Shown here: positions 61,215 through 64,000 of the stretch, in pieces
Position numbering within the stretch: position 1 is the stretch's first letter
Layout: every line of letters begins with the position of its first letter
Origin: Kordia sp964351775
GTDB lineage: Bacteria; Bacteroidota; Bacteroidia; Flavobacteriales; Flavobacteriaceae
DNA length: 64,000 nt
NCBI GenBank assembly: GCA_964351775.1
Contig: CAYGPQ010000005.1
Location: forward strand, 1-64,000
Direction of reading: 5' to 3'
Notes under the pieces: generated by a model
Seen by the model: only the letters and a program-made list of their open reading frames with translations
Database searches by the model: none
Told to the model about the DNA's origin: nothing
Position numbers and translations under genes: made by a program

Positions 61215-63164
61215 ATGAGCAACAGTAAAAAAACATGGTATAAAGTTTTAGACAATAGAAAAAAATTACCTGAAGGAAGGGTACAAACCGTTACCGCCGG
61301 TCACCAAAGTATTTGTTTGACACATTTTAAAGGAAAATTTTCTGCCTTAGACAATAAGTGTCCACATCAAGGTGGTCCTTTGGGAGAAGGTTCTATTGAA
61401 AATGGTATGTTACGCTGTCCATGGCATGGTTGGGATTTTGACCCTTGCACAGGAAACTCTGATGGTGGATTTGATGATGGTGTTAAAACATTTGAAATTA
61501 AAGAAGAAAATGAAAAAATATATGTAGGAATCCCAGACGAGAAACCACATAAAGAAACCATTTCTGATGTGATGATTGAAACCATGGTAAATTGGGGAGT
61601 CAATACTGTTTTTGGAATGGTAGGTCATAGTAATCTTGGCGTTGCAGATGCAATGAAACGACAAGAAGAAAAAGGAAAATTGAAGTTTTTTGGTATTCGT
61701 CATGAAGGCGCTGCAGCATTTGCAGCTTCTGGATATGCCAAGTTAACAGGTAAACCTGCAGCCTGTTTTGGGATTGCAGGTCCTGGTGCAACAAATATGT
61801 TTACAGGAATGTGGGATGCTAAAGTAGATAGAGCACCTATGTTAGCCTTGTCGGGGCAAGTTAATACTCAAGTTCTTGGTACTGGAGCATTTCAGGAAGT
61901 CGATTTGGTGAAAGCCTTTGATAGTGTTGCCACATTTAATCATGCAGTGAATCTTAATTCTAATCATAGCGAATTAATGTCCTTAGCCATAAAATCGGCT
62001 TTGATTAAAAGAGAGGTATCGCACTTAACATTTCCAGACGAGGTAGCTTTCACTCAAAAACCCAAACATGCAAAACCACAAACTTCAGAAAATAGAATCA
62101 CACCCTTTACTATTTCACCGCCAAAAGAAATGGTAGATAATGCTGTGGATTTAATTTCCAAATCCAAAAGACCTATCATTATTGTTGGTCATGGTGCACG
62201 ATTTCAAATGGAATCTATTATTGCTTTCGCGGAAAAGCTTAAATGCCCAGTTATTACAACATTTAAAGGAAAGGGATTAATAGCAGATAATCACCCTTTA
62301 GGCTGTGGTGTGCTCGGACGTAGTGGTACACCAATAGCCTCTTGGTTTATGAATGAAAGTGATTTAATTATGGTGTTTGGCGCATCATTTTCAAATCATA
62401 CAGGTATTACGCCAAAGAAGCCAATTATTCAAGTTGATTTTGACCCAATGGCATTGAGTAAGTTTCATAAAATTGATGTTGCTTTATGGGGAGAGCTATC
62501 CGAAACAATCAAAGTTTTAGATACGAAGACTACGAATAAAACAAATACGATAGACCAAAGACCTGAAATTGAAAAACGATGGCAAATTTGGAAAGCTGAA
62601 AAAAAGAGTCGATTAAACGATTGCGGTGATGGCTTAAGTTCTATTTCTGTATTTGATGCTATGAATAAAGTGACACCAGAAAATGCAGTTATAGCTGTTG
62701 ATGTTGGCAACAACACTTATTCTTTCGGTCGATATTTTGAACCAAAAAATCAATCCATACTCATGTCTGGTTATTTAGGTTCTATAGGCTTTGCATTACC
62801 GGCTGCCATGGGAGCATGGGCTGCAGAAGGTCATAAAAGACCCATTTGGTCAGTTTCGGGTGATGGAGGCCTTGGTCAATATCTAGCAGAAATAAATACA
62901 CTCGTAAAATACGATATGAACATTAAGCATATTGTGCTTAACAATTCAGAATTAGGTAAAATTTCCAAAGAACAACGTGCTGCGGAAGTTGATGTTTGGC
63001 AAACGTCTTTGAGTAATCCAAACTTTGCAAAATATGCAGAAAATTGTGGTGCTTTAGGAATGAGGGTAGAGAAATTATCAGAATTATTACCTGCAATGCA
63101 GAAACTTAATAAACATAATGGACCTGCTTTACTCGAAGTAATCACAGATGTTAATCTTATATAA
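61215..63164 (+). CDS. Rieske-fused thiamine-diphosphate enzyme
   Basis: 649 aa. N-terminal Rieske domain: C49-P-H51 and C68-PW-H71 (RCPWHGWDFDPCTG). From ~115, a complete ThDP enzyme of the pyruvate oxidase/acetolactate synthase class: HEGAAAFAASGYAKLTG with catalytic Glu164, central domain ~310-440, and GDGGLGQYLAEINTL with the G549-D-G motif and NN 576-577. Decarboxylation of a 2-oxo acid is expected; the Rieske cluster could take the electrons as in an oxidase. I know no described enzyme with this fusion. Confidence 0.87.
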   Translation: MSNSKKTWYKVLDNRKKLPEGRVQTVTAGHQSICLTHFKGKFSALDNKCPHQGGPLGEGSIENGMLRCPWHGWDFDPCTGNSDGGFDDGVKTFEIKEENEKIYVGIPDEKPHKETISDVMIETMVNWGVNTVFGMVGHSNLGVADAMKRQEEKGKLKFFGIRHEGAAAFAASGYAKLTGKPAACFGIAGPGATNMFTGMWDAKVDRAPMLALSGQVNTQVLGTGAFQEVDLVKAFDSVATFNHAVNLNSNHSELMSLAIKSALIKREVSHLTFPDEVAFTQKPKHAKPQTSENRITPFTISPPKEMVDNAVDLISKSKRPIIIVGHGARFQMESIIAFAEKLKCPVITTFKGKGLIADNHPLGCGVLGRSGTPIASWFMNESDLIMVFGASFSNHTGITPKKPIIQVDFDPMALSKFHKIDVALWGELSETIKVLDTKTTNKTNTIDQRPEIEKRWQIWKAEKKSRLNDCGDGLSSISVFDAMNKVTPENAVIAVDVGNNTYSFGRYFEPKNQSILMSGYLGSIGFALPAAMGAWAAEGHKRPIWSVSGDGGLGQYLAEINTLVKYDMNIKHIVLNNSELGKISKEQRAAEVDVWQTSLSNPNFAKYAENCGALGMRVEKLSELLPAMQKLNKHNGPALLEVITDVNLI

Positions 63165-63176
63165 ACTAAAAAATAG

Positions 63177-63566
63177 ATGAAAATGTTACAAAATTTACAA
63201 AATGGAATAGCTGCGCAAGGCTATGATGTGGTATCGTTCTTTAACGGTAAACCAAAAAAAGGGGATGCAGTTTATGCGTCTACACATAACGAAGCAAAAT
63301 ATCTTTTTTCCTCTATAGAAAACAAGGAATTATTTGAAACGTCACCAGAAAGTTACGCACCTCAATATGGTGGATTCTGTGCTATAGCCATGTCTGAAGA
63401 CAAGCAGGTAAATCCTAATCCTAAAAGTTGGGAAGTTAGAGATGGAAAGTTGTACTTCTTTACGCGTATGCTTTTCGGGATTATTGATGCCAAACGTCAA
63501 TGGATAAAAGACCCTGAACTTAAAAGAAGTCTTGCAGACGCAGCATGGGAAAAGATGAATAGCTAA
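63177..63566 (+). CDS. YHS-domain protein
   Basis: 129 aa, no signal peptide. YHS domain at ~15-75: GYDVVSFFNGKPKKGDAVYA, KYLFSSIENKELFETSPESY, APQYGGFCAIA; C-terminal region KLYFFTRMLFGIIDAKRQWI. Third YHS protein of the locus, here cytoplasmic, whereas the 43918 and 44458 products are exported. 12 bp after the Rieske-TPP gene, end of that operon. ATG 63177 or 63183 are both possible starts. Confidence 0.82.
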   Translation: MKMLQNLQNGIAAQGYDVVSFFNGKPKKGDAVYASTHNEAKYLFSSIENKELFETSPESYAPQYGGFCAIAMSEDKQVNPNPKSWEVRDGKLYFFTRMLFGIIDAKRQWIKDPELKRSLADAAWEKMNS

Positions 63567-63662
63567 TTACAACGATTATACGCTAAAGGATGAATTTTAA
63601 AACAATACTGTATATATATAAGAACAGATGTTAACATAAACAAATAGCACTATGTATCTTTG

Positions 63663-64000
63663 ATGAAGACTGAAAAATATAAATATTTAGTAGCCCTAAT
63701 CTGTGTTTTCAACTTTTTGTTGACACCTCTTCATATTTCTATTCTTAACATAAACCCTGCTTTAATTGTCGTTATAAATTATAGCAGTGTAATTTTTAGC
63801 AGTGCGCTAATTGCTAAAAAAAACAGGGTTAAATGGATAACTTATTTCTTAGGTGTTTTAACCTTGCTATTCATTGGGCTAGAATTTAGCAATACAAACT
63901 CAAATACTATATTGAGTTGCCGATTGCTGTTTTCATTTATGCTTTTTAGCTTATTTGGCATTATACTATTCAGGCAAATTCGTATAATAAAACAAATTAA
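63663..64000 (+). CDS. Membrane protein, cut by the window end
   Basis: 112 codons visible: MKTEKYKYLVALICVFNFLL, then four or so hydrophobic helices (IVVINYSSVIFSSALIAKKN, WITYFLGVLTLLFIGLEF, LLFSFMLFSLFGIILF). The frame stays open at 64000. Not recognised; a small-ion channel N-terminus is one possibility. 96 bp after the YHS gene without a visible hairpin. Confidence 0.55.
   Translation, partial: MKTEKYKYLVALICVFNFLLTPLHISILNINPALIVVINYSSVIFSSALIAKKNRVKWITYFLGVLTLLFIGLEFSNTNSNTILSCRLLFSFMLFSLFGIILFRQIRIIKQI

Noticed and set aside
60348..63164. Sulfonate (Xsc-type) degradation from TauE/SafE plus a ThDP enzyme
   Set aside because: TauE/SafE proteins move many anions, and the ThDP enzyme carries a Rieske domain and lies beside a glutamate synthase; no other sulfonate genes (pta, tpa, sulfite dehydrogenase) are present.

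Overview
The window is AT-rich chromosomal DNA from a gliding marine Flavobacteriaceae bacterium. Evidence: gldF-gldG directly upstream of dnaN, A-rich rather than Shine-Dalgarno starts, two-component systems with propeller or TPR input domains, and double-glycine peptide leaders of the MKK..L.L.K..I...GG type. Kordia is my best guess; the genus is inference.

Layout. 0-20.8 kb is mostly core genome: meaB, a PAP2/MATE operon, a TPR-AraC regulator, a DUF5117/4953 zinc protease, purC, phoH, a SAM-hydrolase-like gene, gldF, gldG and dnaN. Seven short double-glycine-leader peptide genes (candidate RiPP or bacteriocin precursors) lie between 1.4 and 12.1 kb. Four of them form a tandem array at 4.65-6.03 kb with copied leaders and terminators. 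No modification enzyme or exporter for them is in the window. An internally deleted IS1182-like transposase relic sits at 6.1-6.4 kb.

20.8-29.5 kb is an accessory, decaying region. It holds a large serine recombinase co-encoded with a paralogous N-terminal fragment that has lost its catalytic Ser, about 2 kb of repeat-rich DNA with two 10-bp-periodic arrays, two intact copies and one relic of a 75-aa protein gene, a subtilisin fragment cut at a repeat end, a decayed tRNA-Met 3' half and a transposase tail.

29.5-47.9 kb is one leftward 16-gene operon (largest gap 23 bp). It encodes alpha-glucan or sugar metabolism (nucleotidyltransferase, GH57, GT4, GH133, GH63-type hydrolase, glucose dehydrogenase, two SMP-30 lactonases), a GMC oxidoreductase, YHS and HbpS-like proteins, an aquaporin and an NAD(P)HX-epimerase homologue. 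Divergent from it, 48.1-63.6 kb encodes two paralogous histidine kinase/NarL-type regulator pairs, a CxxC protein, a pseudo-phosphatase/kinase-like/beta-barrel fusion, a Rieske-glutamate synthase, a TauE/SafE transporter, a Rieske-TPP enzyme and another YHS protein. Three copies of the dyad RTCATT-N6-AATGAT lie in the divergent promoter region and upstream of two rightward genes, which suggests one regulon. This divergent 34-kb locus is the best candidate for an undescribed system.
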